Positions 35,515-43,958 are shown, counted from the first letter of the stretch. The stretch: 64,000 nt of DNA from Mucilaginibacter lappiensis (GCF_900155965.1 NZ_FTMG01000009.1:62001-126000); one strand, 5' to 3'. The notes: a model not told the origin generated them from the sequence alone. Made by a program: numbers and translations.

Positions 35515-36465
35515 TTAGGGCTGTTTCACGGTAGCTTTACCATATAGCGCGTTAGAAACGCTGGTTAAGTAAGTATGCACATCTGTATTAGGCAGGTTAT
35601 AATACAGGTAAATACCGTAGCTGTTATTAACAGTTTGTGTAGCCAGTGAAGCCGCGGTTGATGAGCTGGTACTCTGGATATCAATAGCAGCAGGCCCTAA
35701 ATTGCTTTTAGCTAATCCCGGAACATTTGGTACTGAATAAGACCCATAAATGGCATTCCAGCTGTAATTAACTTTTGAGCCTACGGTTACGCCATTATAG
35801 CTTAGGCGAGATGCTGCCGGGCCATAAAAATAAAAAGAGATGAGTTTGTTAGGCATCAGCTGACGCAAGGCGGTTACCAGATATACAAATGAGCTGGAGT
35901 TGGGTTGCCCGGTATTATTGGTACCGTAATCGGCATATTCATCGTCAAAGTCGATACCGTCAAGACCGTAAGTAGTAACGGCGTTGCTGAGCAGTTGGGC
36001 AAAATCCTGCGCAGCTTGTTGGCTCGGGAAGTTAGAGATGCCCGCACCCTGGTGATTACCCAAAATAGAAAGCATTACCTTAATACCTTTGGCCTGCAGG
36101 GTTTGTATATAAGTAGCTTTGTTGCTCAATACATTAGTTACCTGCGGATTAAAAAATAACTCGGCCTTTTGGGTGGTGGTGTTATAGTTAATGTTGGCCG
36201 CGAATATAATGGCGATATCAAACAATTGTTGTCCGGTTGATAAGGTGTACTTACCTACGTTACGGATGTCGTTGCTGTTAACCTCTACATAGCAAACACC
36301 TTTTGGGCCGCTAACGCCAATGGCGCTGGTACTTAATTTTGATGAGGTATTGTCAGTTTGTGGAGTTGGAGCGAGGTCTTTTTTACAGGCTGCTGTAAAT
36401 AGGAGCGAAAAGCCCAACAAGGCCACTGACGCTTTGGTAAATAGTGAATTAGATGTTTTTCTCAT
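35515..36465 (-). CDS. Endo-beta-N-acetylglucosaminidase (EndoF/EndoH-like GH18) lipoprotein, short paralogue
   Basis: 316 residues. Lipobox LLFTAACKKDLAP. The catalytic motif YGLDGIDFDDEYADYG and most of the rest match the preceding paralogue almost residue for residue, but the protein stops at NALYGKATVKQP, just where the paralogue continues into its crystallin-like tail. Either the tail was lost here by a new stop or gained in the copy. It is the first gene of the four-gene GH18 row and no SusC/SusD pair is near, unlike most Bacteroidetes glycan loci. Confidence 0.87.
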   Translation of the reverse strand: MRKTSNSLFTKASVALLGFSLLFTAACKKDLAPTPQTDNTSSKLSTSAIGVSGPKGVCYVEVNSNDIRNVGKYTLSTGQQLFDIAIIFAANINYNTTTQKAELFFNPQVTNVLSNKATYIQTLQAKGIKVMLSILGNHQGAGISNFPSQQAAQDFAQLLSNAVTTYGLDGIDFDDEYADYGTNNTGQPNSSSFVYLVTALRQLMPNKLISFYFYGPAASRLSYNGVTVGSKVNYSWNAIYGSYSVPNVPGLAKSNLGPAAIDIQSTSSSTAASLATQTVNNSYGIYLYYNLPNTDVHTYLTSVSNALYGKATVKQP

Positions 36466-36876
36466 TGTCGGTTTTTTAAAATTGGTTTATAAATTTTTAA
36501 TCGGTTTAAGCTCAAGAGCCGTGTTTATGCATAGGCGTATTGGTTTTATTGGTGGCATAAAGAAATAATTGGAGATAAATTAATAGGGCGGGTGGGTATT
36601 AAACGATTTAGCATTATAATATGTTTAGTTAAATAACTAAGAAATGTTAAATATTTTTTAACGTCCGGTAAATGAATGAGCATATATTAATGGGTTTATA
36701 TGCGTAATGATTTAATTGGTTTACAGCTATATGGACAAGCAATAAATAATAATTGCCTACAAACATTTAAAATTTAATTATATTAATATCTATATTATCG
36801 TCATATATGGTTTAATAGCATCATTTGGCGCTATAAGCCGTGGGATGTCACCAGGGAAAAAACTACATTTGCCATG
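36466..36876. other. AT-rich gap between divergent GH18 and thiD units
   Basis: About 410 bases without a convincing ORF. It should hold the promoter of the GH18 row on the minus strand and the promoter of the riboswitch transcript on the plus strand. I found no strong TAnnTTTG/TTG pair and no long inverted repeat. Confidence 0.5.
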
Positions 36877-36952
36877 GCTTTAGGGGTATTCTGTGAAGAA
36901 TTGAGATAAACCCTTTGAACCTGATCCGGCTGATACCGGTGTAGGGAAAAGT
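36877..36952 (+). promoter_or_regulatory. TPP riboswitch (THI box)
   Basis: Conserved aptamer blocks are present in order: TAGGGGTATTC (36881 on), TTGAGATAAACCCTTTGAACC (P2/P4 core, split here by one base from the standard CTGAGA), TGATCCGGCTGATACCGGTG, and GTAGGGAAAAG closing P1 against CTTTAGGGG. It senses thiamine pyrophosphate and should turn the downstream thiD off when the cofactor is abundant. A GCTCAG-TC-CTGAGC hairpin followed by a TTTTTT stretch at about 36975-37006 may be the terminator of the expression platform. Confidence 0.93.
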
Positions 36953-36974
36953 TGGAATTTATTTTATCCGCAGC

Positions 36975-37006
36975 GCTCAGTCCTGAGCCCATAAGCCAAA
37001 TTTTTT
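36975..37006 (+). terminator. Possible riboswitch-controlled terminator before thiD
   Basis: A six-base stem GCTCAG/CTGAGC with a two-base loop is followed after about 12 bases by ATTTTTTA. The distance to the T-run is longer than usual, so this is only a candidate expression platform. Confidence 0.35.
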
Positions 37007-37018
37007 ATCCGGAAACTA

Positions 37019-37855
37019 ATGATGAATAAAAAAGCATACAGCTATCCATCTGTTTTAACCATAGCAGGGTTTGATGGCAGTGGTGGCGCCGGCATACAGG
37101 GCGATATCAAAACCATCTCGGCATTGGGCTGCTACGCTACCTCGGTGCTTACGGCGCTCCCAGTTCAAAATACCTGTGGAGTTAGGTCCATTTATCCTAT
37201 ACCTGCTCATATAGTGGAAGCCCAATTGCAAGCCGTATTGGATGATATTTTCCCGGATGCTATCAAGATAGGTATGGTACATTCTGCCGATGTGGTCGAG
37301 GTCATTGTTAATACCTTGCAACAGTACCCGGAGGTTCCGGTGGTCTTTGATCCAGTCATGGTATCAACCAGCGGGCACCGGCTCCTGGAAGATAGTACGG
37401 TGGAAATGATTGTTAAAAAACTGTTCCCCCTGGCTACTGTTATTACCCCCAATCTGGATGAAGCCGCTGTTTTAACCGGGATGCTTATACATACGGTGGA
37501 CGATATGCAAGCAGCCGGCAAAAAAATCATGGAGCTGGGAACCCGGTCGGTATTACTGAAGGGGGGCCACCTGGATGCCACGCAATTGACTTCCTTATAT
37601 TTTACAAGCGATGGCGGGGGTCAGGAATACAGCTTTGAAAAAATCGATACTCCAAATACTCGTGGTACCGGATGTGCCTTGTCATCGGCCATAGCCAGTT
37701 ACATAGCTATGGGAAGATCATTACCAGATGCGGTAGCCCTTGCGCAGCAATATGTGCATAAGGCCATATTGAACGGAAAAGATGTACAAACCGGCAAAGG
37801 CAATGGTCCGCTGAATCATTTTTTTGATCCACAAAAACAGATCATCAACACGTAA
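37019..37855 (+). CDS. thiD: Hydroxymethylpyrimidine/phosphomethylpyrimidine kinase
   Basis: 278 residues. The N-terminal substrate loop is TIAGFDGSGGAGIQGDIKTI; mid-protein VVFDPVMVSTSGHRLL; C-terminal ATP-binding/anion-hole DTPNTRGTGCALSSAIASYI with the GTGC motif. It phosphorylates HMP to HMP-PP for thiamine synthesis. It is alone behind the TPP riboswitch, with no other thi genes next to it, which fits HMP salvage or a scattered pathway. Two consecutive ATGs (37019 and 37022) could each start the protein. Confidence 0.95.
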   Translation: MMNKKAYSYPSVLTIAGFDGSGGAGIQGDIKTISALGCYATSVLTALPVQNTCGVRSIYPIPAHIVEAQLQAVLDDIFPDAIKIGMVHSADVVEVIVNTLQQYPEVPVVFDPVMVSTSGHRLLEDSTVEMIVKKLFPLATVITPNLDEAAVLTGMLIHTVDDMQAAGKKIMELGTRSVLLKGGHLDATQLTSLYFTSDGGGQEYSFEKIDTPNTRGTGCALSSAIASYIAMGRSLPDAVALAQQYVHKAILNGKDVQTGKGNGPLNHFFDPQKQIINT

Positions 37856-37872
37856 GGCCTGTTTATTAACGT

Positions 37873-38556
37873 TTATAGCTTCTGCTCTTTGGCCGCCTTT
37901 TCAATTTCAGGGAGCGAGTTTTTATAGGCTGTTATATCCCAGGTTAAATTAAACACTTTGGCATATTCCGCAATGGGCTGAAGATCTACAGTTTTGCGCC
38001 TTTCATCCACATGGTCGGGATCTTCTATCGGGTAAAAACATAATTTGCCGGTTGCTTTATTGGTGAATAGCTGGCTGCCGTAAATTTGCTTTTTGCCCTG
38101 GCGCATAGCCACACGATCTTCTAACAGTGCTAAGTTACTTGAGAGTGTTTTGCCATCTTTTACCGCCTTTTTCACCATGGGTAAATATTCTTCCTGCGTG
38201 GCAAGGTCGGCGTGTTGTATGGTTAAAAACAAGCCCTGGCTGCTATTCATACCTACATCCTGCGGGCCAAGCCAGCCATATTTGTTGATGATAGCTCTTA
38301 CCTTAACTAAATTTTTAGCATCGATGGCCCGTAATGCTTTTCTTGCAGAATCAATCTGGGCCTCACTGGCTTTGCTTTTTGAAATTTCACCCATTCTAAC
38401 CCTGCCTCCCTGGTCGTCCTTGTAAATGGTATCTAGCATCAGCATTACCGGTTTATTGAATTTACTACTGTCTATGGTAAAAGAATTTACCTGTGCCATG
38501 GACATCAACCGTAAAAATACCAGGATCAGGACCAAATAGATGTGTTTCATTTTCAT
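37873..38556 (-). CDS. DUF6624-like secreted protein
   Basis: 227 residues. A signal peptide (MKMKHIYLVLILVFLRLMSM, cleavage near AQV) is followed by a soluble domain. The segments YGWLGPQDVGMNSSQGLFL, IQHADLATQEEYLPMVKKAV and EDRVAMRQGKKQIYGSQL are characteristic of the DUF6624 family, whose function is unknown. It is convergent with thiD, with 17 bases between the stops and no clear terminator. It probably acts in the periplasm. Nothing here indicates a partner. Confidence 0.75.
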   Translation of the reverse strand: MKMKHIYLVLILVFLRLMSMAQVNSFTIDSSKFNKPVMLMLDTIYKDDQGGRVRMGEISKSKASEAQIDSARKALRAIDAKNLVKVRAIINKYGWLGPQDVGMNSSQGLFLTIQHADLATQEEYLPMVKKAVKDGKTLSSNLALLEDRVAMRQGKKQIYGSQLFTNKATGKLCFYPIEDPDHVDERRKTVDLQPIAEYAKVFNLTWDITAYKNSLPEIEKAAKEQKL

Positions 38557-38887
38557 TGTGATAAATTTATGGTTTATATCAATAAGGTGCTTGGTATTAA
38601 CGGGAAACCGTTTTTAAAATTGTCTTTGAATAGGCTCAACCCGTGGTTATTACACCGGAAAAAATGTGCAATAAGCAATCCGTGAAAACCCCGCAACCCT
38701 GATGGATTTTACGCGATGTAATCAGCGTAAAATCACGATGCCGATCACGTAAATATCCCGGCTGCTTTTTCTTTCCGGTGCTGCAATTTTGCAGCTCACA
38801 ATTTTTTATAACGAGGGAAGACAGCAAATACTAACCCGCCCAGCACAGCACATAGGTAGAACGTTTTATTCCCTGAAACGGACAATC
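38557..38887. other. Gene-free gap with a 10-base perfect inverted repeat
   Basis: The gap lies between the DUF6624 gene and the LuxR-type HTH gene. It holds a perfect inverted repeat GATTTTACGC / GCGTAAAATC at 38705-38714 and 38725-38734 with a 10-base spacer, close to one helical turn and the size of a dimer-binding operator. A second loose symmetry, CACGATGCCGATCACG, follows it. No credible ORF is seen. Confidence 0.55.
38705..38734. promoter_or_regulatory. Candidate operator: perfect 10+10 inverted repeat
   Basis: GATTTTACGC and GCGTAAAATC flank a 10-base centre. It lies 154 bases before the HTH gene, so autoregulation by that protein is possible. It could also simply be an RNA hairpin. 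Confidence 0.4.
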
Positions 38888-39112
38888 ATGTACACAGAAA
38901 AAGTTAGAACATTCACCAAAAGAGAAATGGAAGTGCTGGATCTGATTGGAGAAGGATTTTCCTCCAAACAGATCGCTGGGAAATTATTTATCAGTATCAA
39001 CACCGTGGAGACACACAGGCGTCACATGCTTGAAAAAATGGAGGTTAAAAACTCCATGCAATTGATTAGACGTGCAACCCACGCGTTATTACTTACGGAG
39101 AGCGGATTTTAA
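38888..39112 (+). CDS. Stand-alone LuxR/GerE-type HTH protein
   Basis: 74 residues from the ATG at 38888 (MYTEKVRTFTKREMEVLDLI); a longer frame from 38789 adds residues with no family similarity. The complete LuxR HTH is present: TKREMEVLDLIGEGFSSKQI, then GKLFISINTVETHRRHMLEK as the recognition helix. There is no receiver or autoinducer domain, so it is a GerE-like single-domain regulator. It might work as an accessory DNA-binding subunit or a decoy, or could be the remnant of a response regulator. A terminator follows. Confidence 0.85.
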   Translation: MYTEKVRTFTKREMEVLDLIGEGFSSKQIAGKLFISINTVETHRRHMLEKMEVKNSMQLIRRATHALLLTESGF

Positions 39113-39138
39113 TAAAAAATTTATTATTACCTCCCTTC

Positions 39139-39175
39139 AAGCCCTTGGTCATAAAACTAAGGGCTTTTGTTTTAC
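39139..39175 (+). terminator. Rho-independent terminator after the HTH gene
   Basis: The stem AAGCCCTT / AAGGGCTT, with a 12-base loop, is followed by TTGTTTT. Confidence 0.8.
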
Positions 39176-39190
39176 AATTCTTTTAACTTT

Positions 39191-39518
39191 TGTCCCCTCA
39201 GGGTCTCTCGCAGATTTAAGTTAACCCATAAAATCTAAATATGAACTAAAGAGTCCCCGGAAGGCAAGTTCAGGATCAGGAGACTCCGCAGGAGTCCACC
39301 ATTTCTTTAATTTTATCTATAAACAGGAGGCCTCTCTGAGGCCGAATGGCAGGCCAGGTATACTAATTATAGTATAAAGCATTGCCGGCCCCAGCGGGGC
39401 CACGTGTTTATAGCCTAAAAGAGCACGTTCTTTGGCTCCGTAGGTGCCTCCCGTTGAAATTTCAAGTTGATCAATTTTGTGGGTTAACTTAAACTTTCAG
39501 GAGACCCCCGAGGGGACG
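39191..39518. repeat. Long composite hairpin element with 38-base imperfect terminal inverted repeats
   Basis: The outer arms 39191-39228 and 39480-39518 match as inverted repeats at about 30 of 38 positions (GTCCCCTC...TTTAAGTTAACCCA). Inside lie separate small hairpins: GACTCC-gca-GGAGTC at 39282-39296, GGCCTC-tct-GAGGCC at 39329-39343, TATACT-aattat-AGTATA at 39359-39376, and GGCCCC-agc-GGGGCC at 39387-39401. CTATAAACA (39318 region) also pairs with TGTTTATAG (39406 region), and AACAGGAGGC with GCCTCCCGTT. It carries no ORF. It could be a MITE-like insertion or a structured RNA. It fills most of the gap between the HTH gene and the CocE-type hydrolase. Confidence 0.75.
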
Positions 39519-39626
39519 AAAATCCTTGGGGAGGAACTACTGACTTCCGGCTCCAAACTTAAGACTCGCCACCAGTTGCCTCTTTTATTTTATTCAGGTA
39601 CATTTAGGGCTTGATTGACTAATTAA

Positions 39627-41495
39627 ATGAAAAAAACATTATTTATCTGTTTATGGCTGACGATAGCGGCCATCAGTGTTTACGCTCAACCCCAGGCGCC
39701 TGATGCCGAGTACATCAAGGCTAATTATCAGAAATACGAATACCAGATACCCATGCGCGATGGCAAAAAACTGTTTACCTCGGTATACGTACCCAAAGAT
39801 CAGTCGAAAAAGTATCCTATCATGATGGACCGCACACCATACAGTGTTGCGCCGTATGGAACTGATTTGTATAAAGGCGGCCTGGGGCCATCATCGTTAT
39901 TTGTGCATGATGGTTTTATTTTTGTTTACCAGGACGTACGCGGTCGCTGGATGAGCGAAGGCATTTTTGAAGAAATGACACCCGAAAAAGAGGCGCATAA
40001 AACCAAAAATGATGTTGACGAAGGCACAGATACCTACGATACTATCAACTGGCTGCTTAAAAACCTACCCAACAATAATGGTAAAGTAGGGGTATGGGGT
40101 ATATCGTATCCCGGCTTTTATACTACTGCCTCATTGCTGAGCCGCCATCCGGCACTGGTTGCTGCATCGCCACAAGCTCCCATGGCCGATTTGTACCGCG
40201 ATGATGCTTTTCATAACGGTGCCTTTATGCTGGTGGCCAATTTTGGCTTTTACCCATTTTTTACCAATCGCCAGGATGATAAGCCTACGCAACGCAGGGT
40301 TCCCGGACTTAATACCGGAACCGAGGATGGATATGATTTTTTCCTGAGAATGGGTTCGGTAAAAAACACAAACGATAAATTTTATAAAGATACCATTCGC
40401 CTGTGGAACGAGATGCTGGATCATCCCAACTATGACCAGCATTGGAAAGATCGCAATGTACTAACCCACTTACACGATATTAAAACCGCCGTACTGGTTA
40501 CCGGCGGCTGGTACGATGCTGAGGATTTGTATGGCGCTATTAATACCTACAAAACATTGGTGAAAGAAAATCCTAAAACACCGGTTTACTTTACCATGGG
40601 GCCTTGGGTGCATGGTGGCTGGGCTCGCGGCGATGGCGACCATTTAGGCGATGTAGATTTTGGTGGGCCAACCGGTCCGTTTTATCGCGAAAAGATAGAG
40701 TTTGCCTTTTTTAGTCATTACCTGAAAGGGACTGACCTGAACCTGGCACCGGTATCTGCATTTGAAACCGGCACCAATCAATGGAAAACCTATAATACCT
40801 GGCCGGCAAAAGAAGCCGCCGAAAAGAACCTGTACCTATTGCCCGGCGGGAAACTGGCTTTTGATGCACCGGCAGCCACAGCAGGCAGTTTTGATGAGTT
40901 TATATCCGACCCGAACAAACCCGTGCCATTTACAAATGATATTACCATGGATATGAAGCGGGAGTATATGACCGGCGATCAACGCTTTGCTGCCCGGAGG
41001 CCGGACGTACTGACCTATCAAACCGACGTATTGGATAAGGACATTACCCTTGCCGGTAATATATGGGCCAATTTAAAAGTATCAACCACCGGCACCGATG
41101 CCGATTGGGTAGTTAAAGTGATTGATGTTTACCCGGATTCGACCAAAAATAATAAGTGGACAGGCAAGGATGTTTACTTGTCGGGCTATCAGCAAATGGT
41201 ACGGAGCGAAGCTATCCGTGGTAAATACCGTAATGACTTTAGTAAACCAGAGCCATTTGTACCGGGCCAGGTAACACCGGTGAATTTTGAGCTGCAAGAT
41301 GTACTGCATACCTTTAAAAAAGGTCACCGATTAATGGTGCAGGTACAGAGTACCTGGTTCCCGCTTATCGATAGGAATACCCAGCAGTTTCAGGACATTA
41401 TGAAAGCAAAAGACACCGACTTTAAAAAGGCTACCCACCGGGTTTATACCTCAAAAGATAGCCCAAGCTTTTTGAAAGTAAGGGTGATAGAATAG
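39627..41495 (+). CDS. CocE/NonD-type alpha/beta hydrolase (X-Pro dipeptidyl-peptidase/acyl esterase family)
   Basis: 622 residues. A signal peptide (LFICLWLTIAAISVYA) precedes a catalytic domain with the nucleophile in GVWGISYPGFYTTASLLS (Ser near residue 164). The oxyanion and upstream strand are in YVPKDQSKKYPIMMDRTPYS, and VYQDVRGRWMSEG is a family hallmark. A C-terminal jelly-roll (about 440-622) contains the likely catalytic His in VLHTFKKGHRLMVQVQSTWF. Relatives hydrolyse beta-lactam acyl amides, alpha-amino acid esters, or X-Pro peptides. It is probably periplasmic; the substrate is not identifiable. Confidence 0.9.
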   Translation: MKKTLFICLWLTIAAISVYAQPQAPDAEYIKANYQKYEYQIPMRDGKKLFTSVYVPKDQSKKYPIMMDRTPYSVAPYGTDLYKGGLGPSSLFVHDGFIFVYQDVRGRWMSEGIFEEMTPEKEAHKTKNDVDEGTDTYDTINWLLKNLPNNNGKVGVWGISYPGFYTTASLLSRHPALVAASPQAPMADLYRDDAFHNGAFMLVANFGFYPFFTNRQDDKPTQRRVPGLNTGTEDGYDFFLRMGSVKNTNDKFYKDTIRLWNEMLDHPNYDQHWKDRNVLTHLHDIKTAVLVTGGWYDAEDLYGAINTYKTLVKENPKTPVYFTMGPWVHGGWARGDGDHLGDVDFGGPTGPFYREKIEFAFFSHYLKGTDLNLAPVSAFETGTNQWKTYNTWPAKEAAEKNLYLLPGGKLAFDAPAATAGSFDEFISDPNKPVPFTNDITMDMKREYMTGDQRFAARRPDVLTYQTDVLDKDITLAGNIWANLKVSTTGTDADWVVKVIDVYPDSTKNNKWTGKDVYLSGYQQMVRSEAIRGKYRNDFSKPEPFVPGQVTPVNFELQDVLHTFKKGHRLMVQVQSTWFPLIDRNTQQFQDIMKAKDTDFKKATHRVYTSKDSPSFLKVRVIE

Positions 41496-41500
41496 TAAAT

Positions 41501-41560
41501 ATCGAACACCGGATGCTGAATGTTGAACATCGAAAGGTTTTAGCATTCGGCATCCGGTGT
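41501..41560. repeat. Word-array hairpin (GAACACCGGATGCTGAATG words)
   Basis: 41506-41522 and 41544-41560 are inverted repeats of 17 bases with a single mismatch, and the loop is 21 bases. GAACACCG and GAACATCG are the repeated words. It lies immediately after the CocE-type gene. Confidence 0.75.
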
Positions 41561-41609
41561 AAAGAATTAAAAGCAAAGGGCTGTGCGATTCATTCCTTGG
41601 GGAAGGGGT

Positions 41610-41783
41610 AATGTCATTAAGTTAAGCACATAGAGCCCCACCTAAATCCTCCCCGGTAGGGAGGACTTTAAAGAATTGAAGCTAAGTCTCCCCTTCCGGG
41701 GGAGATTATTACATGAGGGCTTCGCCGTTTAGAGGGGGCTTTTGCGGAATTGCTTTTGCGTTTCCCCTTAACTTAATGACATT
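41610..41783. repeat. Nested hairpin element with 17-base perfect terminal inverted repeats
   Basis: 41610-41626 and 41767-41783 are exact reverse complements (AATGTCATTAAGTTAAG). Inside lie two GC-rich hairpins, TCCTCCCC-ggta-GGGAGGA near 41646 and TCTCCCC-ttcc-GGGGGAGA near 41686. The flanks share GGGGAAGGGG-type direct repeats (41599-41608 and 41784-41803). No ORF. It resembles a MITE-like insertion. Confidence 0.75.
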
Positions 41784-41834
41784 GGGGGAAGGGGGGGAAG
41801 GGGTTTATGGTATAGGATAAACTATCGTCCATAA

Positions 41835-41922
41835 AAGAGGGCTCTCATCCTGAGCTTGTCGAAGCATGGTGGGCAGGCCTCTGCGCTCAACCCTTCGACA
41901 GGCTCAGGGTGACAGCCCTCTT
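41835..41922. repeat. Palindromic intergenic repeat, CTTCGACAGGCTCAGG family, copy 2
   Basis: AGAGGGCT at the left end pairs with AGCCCTCT at the right, and CCTGAGCTTGTCGAAG pairs with CTTCGACAGGCTCAGGGTG. The order and centre match copy 1 at 31541-31624. Followed by TTTTTCG, it could act as a transcription terminator. Confidence 0.85.
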
Positions 41923-42134
41923 TTTCGTGGGTTTACATAAAACTTGGTATATTATGGAAAAATTTGTATAAATTATTGATTTTCAATATAATAAATCAAT
42001 GTTAACCATAAAAAGTGTAAACCATGTAAACCCACTTTTTAACAAATGGTTCTCCGACGGTTCAGGCGTTCACGCTTGAATTTTATTTAGCCTGTGGTTG
42101 GTGATTTCACTTCACCACTTAAAATTAGTTACGG

Positions 42135-43958
42135 ATGAAAAAAATAACCTACTCTCTTAAATTATTCCACATCGCAGGACTGTTGTTCCTATACCCTTTG
42201 ATGGGATACGCTCAGCACAGCCCCGAAAAAAACTATGGACAGGATCCGATAAAGTATGATACCACCACCAAGCTTTTCAAAACCGCTTACATTCCTAAGG
42301 CACCAGTAAAAGCACCGAACATCGTGATCATTATGCTGGACGATGTGGGTTTCAGTACCGCTGGCAGTTTTGGAGGTTTGGCAGAAACACCTGTGTTTGA
42401 CAGTCTGGCCAAAAGGGGATTAAAATATACCAACTTCCATACAACAGCTTTGTGCGCGCCTTCGCGTGCTGCTCTTTTAACCGGGCGCAACCATCATTCG
42501 GTACACATGGGACATTTTACCGAAACCGCTTTTGATGCGGCCGGTTACGACAGTTATATGCCCTTTGAAAAAGCCACCATAGCCGAAGTATTACGCGAAA
42601 ACGGTTATAACACTTTTGCGGTGGGTAAATGGCACCTAACGCCACTGGCGGACCGGACTGCGGCTGGTCCGTTTAACCGCTGGCCAACCGGGCGTGGCTT
42701 TGATCGTTTTTATGGTTTCCTGGAATCGGCAACCGATCAGTATTACCCCGTACTTTGGGAGGGTATAACCCGGGCGGCCGTAGATACTGGCAAAGGCACG
42801 CATTTAACCACCATGCTGGCCGACAGGGCTATTGATTACATCCGCAACCAGAACAAAGCCAATCCGCAGAAACCATTTTTCCTGTACTTTACGCCAGGTG
42901 CGGTGCATTCGCCATTGCAAACAGATCAACGGTGGATAGATAAATATAAAGACAAATTTGATATGGGCTGGGATAAATACCGGGAACTGGTGCTCACCAA
43001 TCAAAAACGCCTGGGCGTGGTACCTGGCTATGTTACGCTGCCGCCACGTAATGAAAAAATAGCAGCTTGGGAAAGCCTTTCGGCTGATGAAAAAAAGGTA
43101 ATGGCCAGGGCCATGGAAGCACATGCCGGCTTTTTATCGCAAACTGATTATGAGATAGGCAGGGTGATCAATTATTTAAAACAAAGCGGGCAGCTGGAAA
43201 ACAGTGTGGTGATGGTCATCATCGGCGATAATGGCGCCACTAAATACACGGCCGATTTGCCCGGTGTACCCGAAGGAATGGAAAAGGCCAGCCACGAAGA
43301 GCGGGTAAAAGCGGCGTTGAAAAATATAGATCAGATCGGCCGGAAAAACTTCAAAGGCGATATACCGCTGGGCTGGACACAAGCCACCAACGCCCCCTTT
43401 AAACTCTGGAAAGGTGACGCAAATGCAGAAGGAGGTACGCACAATCCCATGATCCTGTACGCTCCGGGTTTTATCCGGGAAAAAGGGGGCATCCGCAACC
43501 AATACGTACACTTGATTGATGTGTGGCCAACAGTGATGGAACTTATAAAGGCGAAGATTCCCGCATTAGTCAACGGCTACCAGCAGGCACCAGTGGAAGG
43601 AACAAGTTTTGCATATACGCTGAATAATGCTGCTGCCAAAGACAGGCACACGCTGCAATATTATGAAACCGGGGCTTCAAGGGCTTTATATAAAGATGGC
43701 TGGAAGGTAGAGGCCTATCATCACCAGGGGCGATCATATCTGAAAGATACCTGGGAACTATATGATATGCAGCACGATTTTAATGAGCATTTTAACCTGG
43801 CTACAAAATATCCCGAAAAGGTAAAAGAATTGCGCGCCTGGTTTGAGATCGAGGTCAAAAAGTACCATGTTTACCCGCTGCACGATTCCTGGTTCCCTGC
43901 AAACCAATATTTGCAGATAAGTGATAGCCGGGAAAAAGAAGCGCAGGAGGAAGAATGA
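42135..43958 (+). CDS. Secreted arylsulfatase (formylglycine-dependent sulfatase)
   Basis: 607 residues with an N-terminal signal (LKLFHIAGLLFLYPLMGYA). Sulfatase landmarks: metal-binding APNIVIIMLDDVGFSTAGSF (DD near residue 70), the FGly motif LCAPSRAALLTGRNHHSVHM (C-x-P-S-R, Cys near residue 112), AVGKWHLTPLADRT, and VMVIIGDNGATKYTADLPG (about residue 360). The Cys-type motif needs an FGE or anSME activator; neither is in the window. It removes sulfate from an organic ester, perhaps a glycan, in the periplasm. Confidence 0.95.
   Translation: MKKITYSLKLFHIAGLLFLYPLMGYAQHSPEKNYGQDPIKYDTTTKLFKTAYIPKAPVKAPNIVIIMLDDVGFSTAGSFGGLAETPVFDSLAKRGLKYTNFHTTALCAPSRAALLTGRNHHSVHMGHFTETAFDAAGYDSYMPFEKATIAEVLRENGYNTFAVGKWHLTPLADRTAAGPFNRWPTGRGFDRFYGFLESATDQYYPVLWEGITRAAVDTGKGTHLTTMLADRAIDYIRNQNKANPQKPFFLYFTPGAVHSPLQTDQRWIDKYKDKFDMGWDKYRELVLTNQKRLGVVPGYVTLPPRNEKIAAWESLSADEKKVMARAMEAHAGFLSQTDYEIGRVINYLKQSGQLENSVVMVIIGDNGATKYTADLPGVPEGMEKASHEERVKAALKNIDQIGRKNFKGDIPLGWTQATNAPFKLWKGDANAEGGTHNPMILYAPGFIREKGGIRNQYVHLIDVWPTVMELIKAKIPALVNGYQQAPVEGTSFAYTLNNAAAKDRHTLQYYETGASRALYKDGWKVEAYHHQGRSYLKDTWELYDMQHDFNEHFNLATKYPEKVKELRAWFEIEVKKYHVYPLHDSWFPANQYLQISDSREKEAQEEE

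Noticed and set aside
38636-38827. Minus-strand 63-codon frame before the HTH gene
   Set aside because: No family resemblance, no start context, and it spans the inverted-repeat operator candidate.
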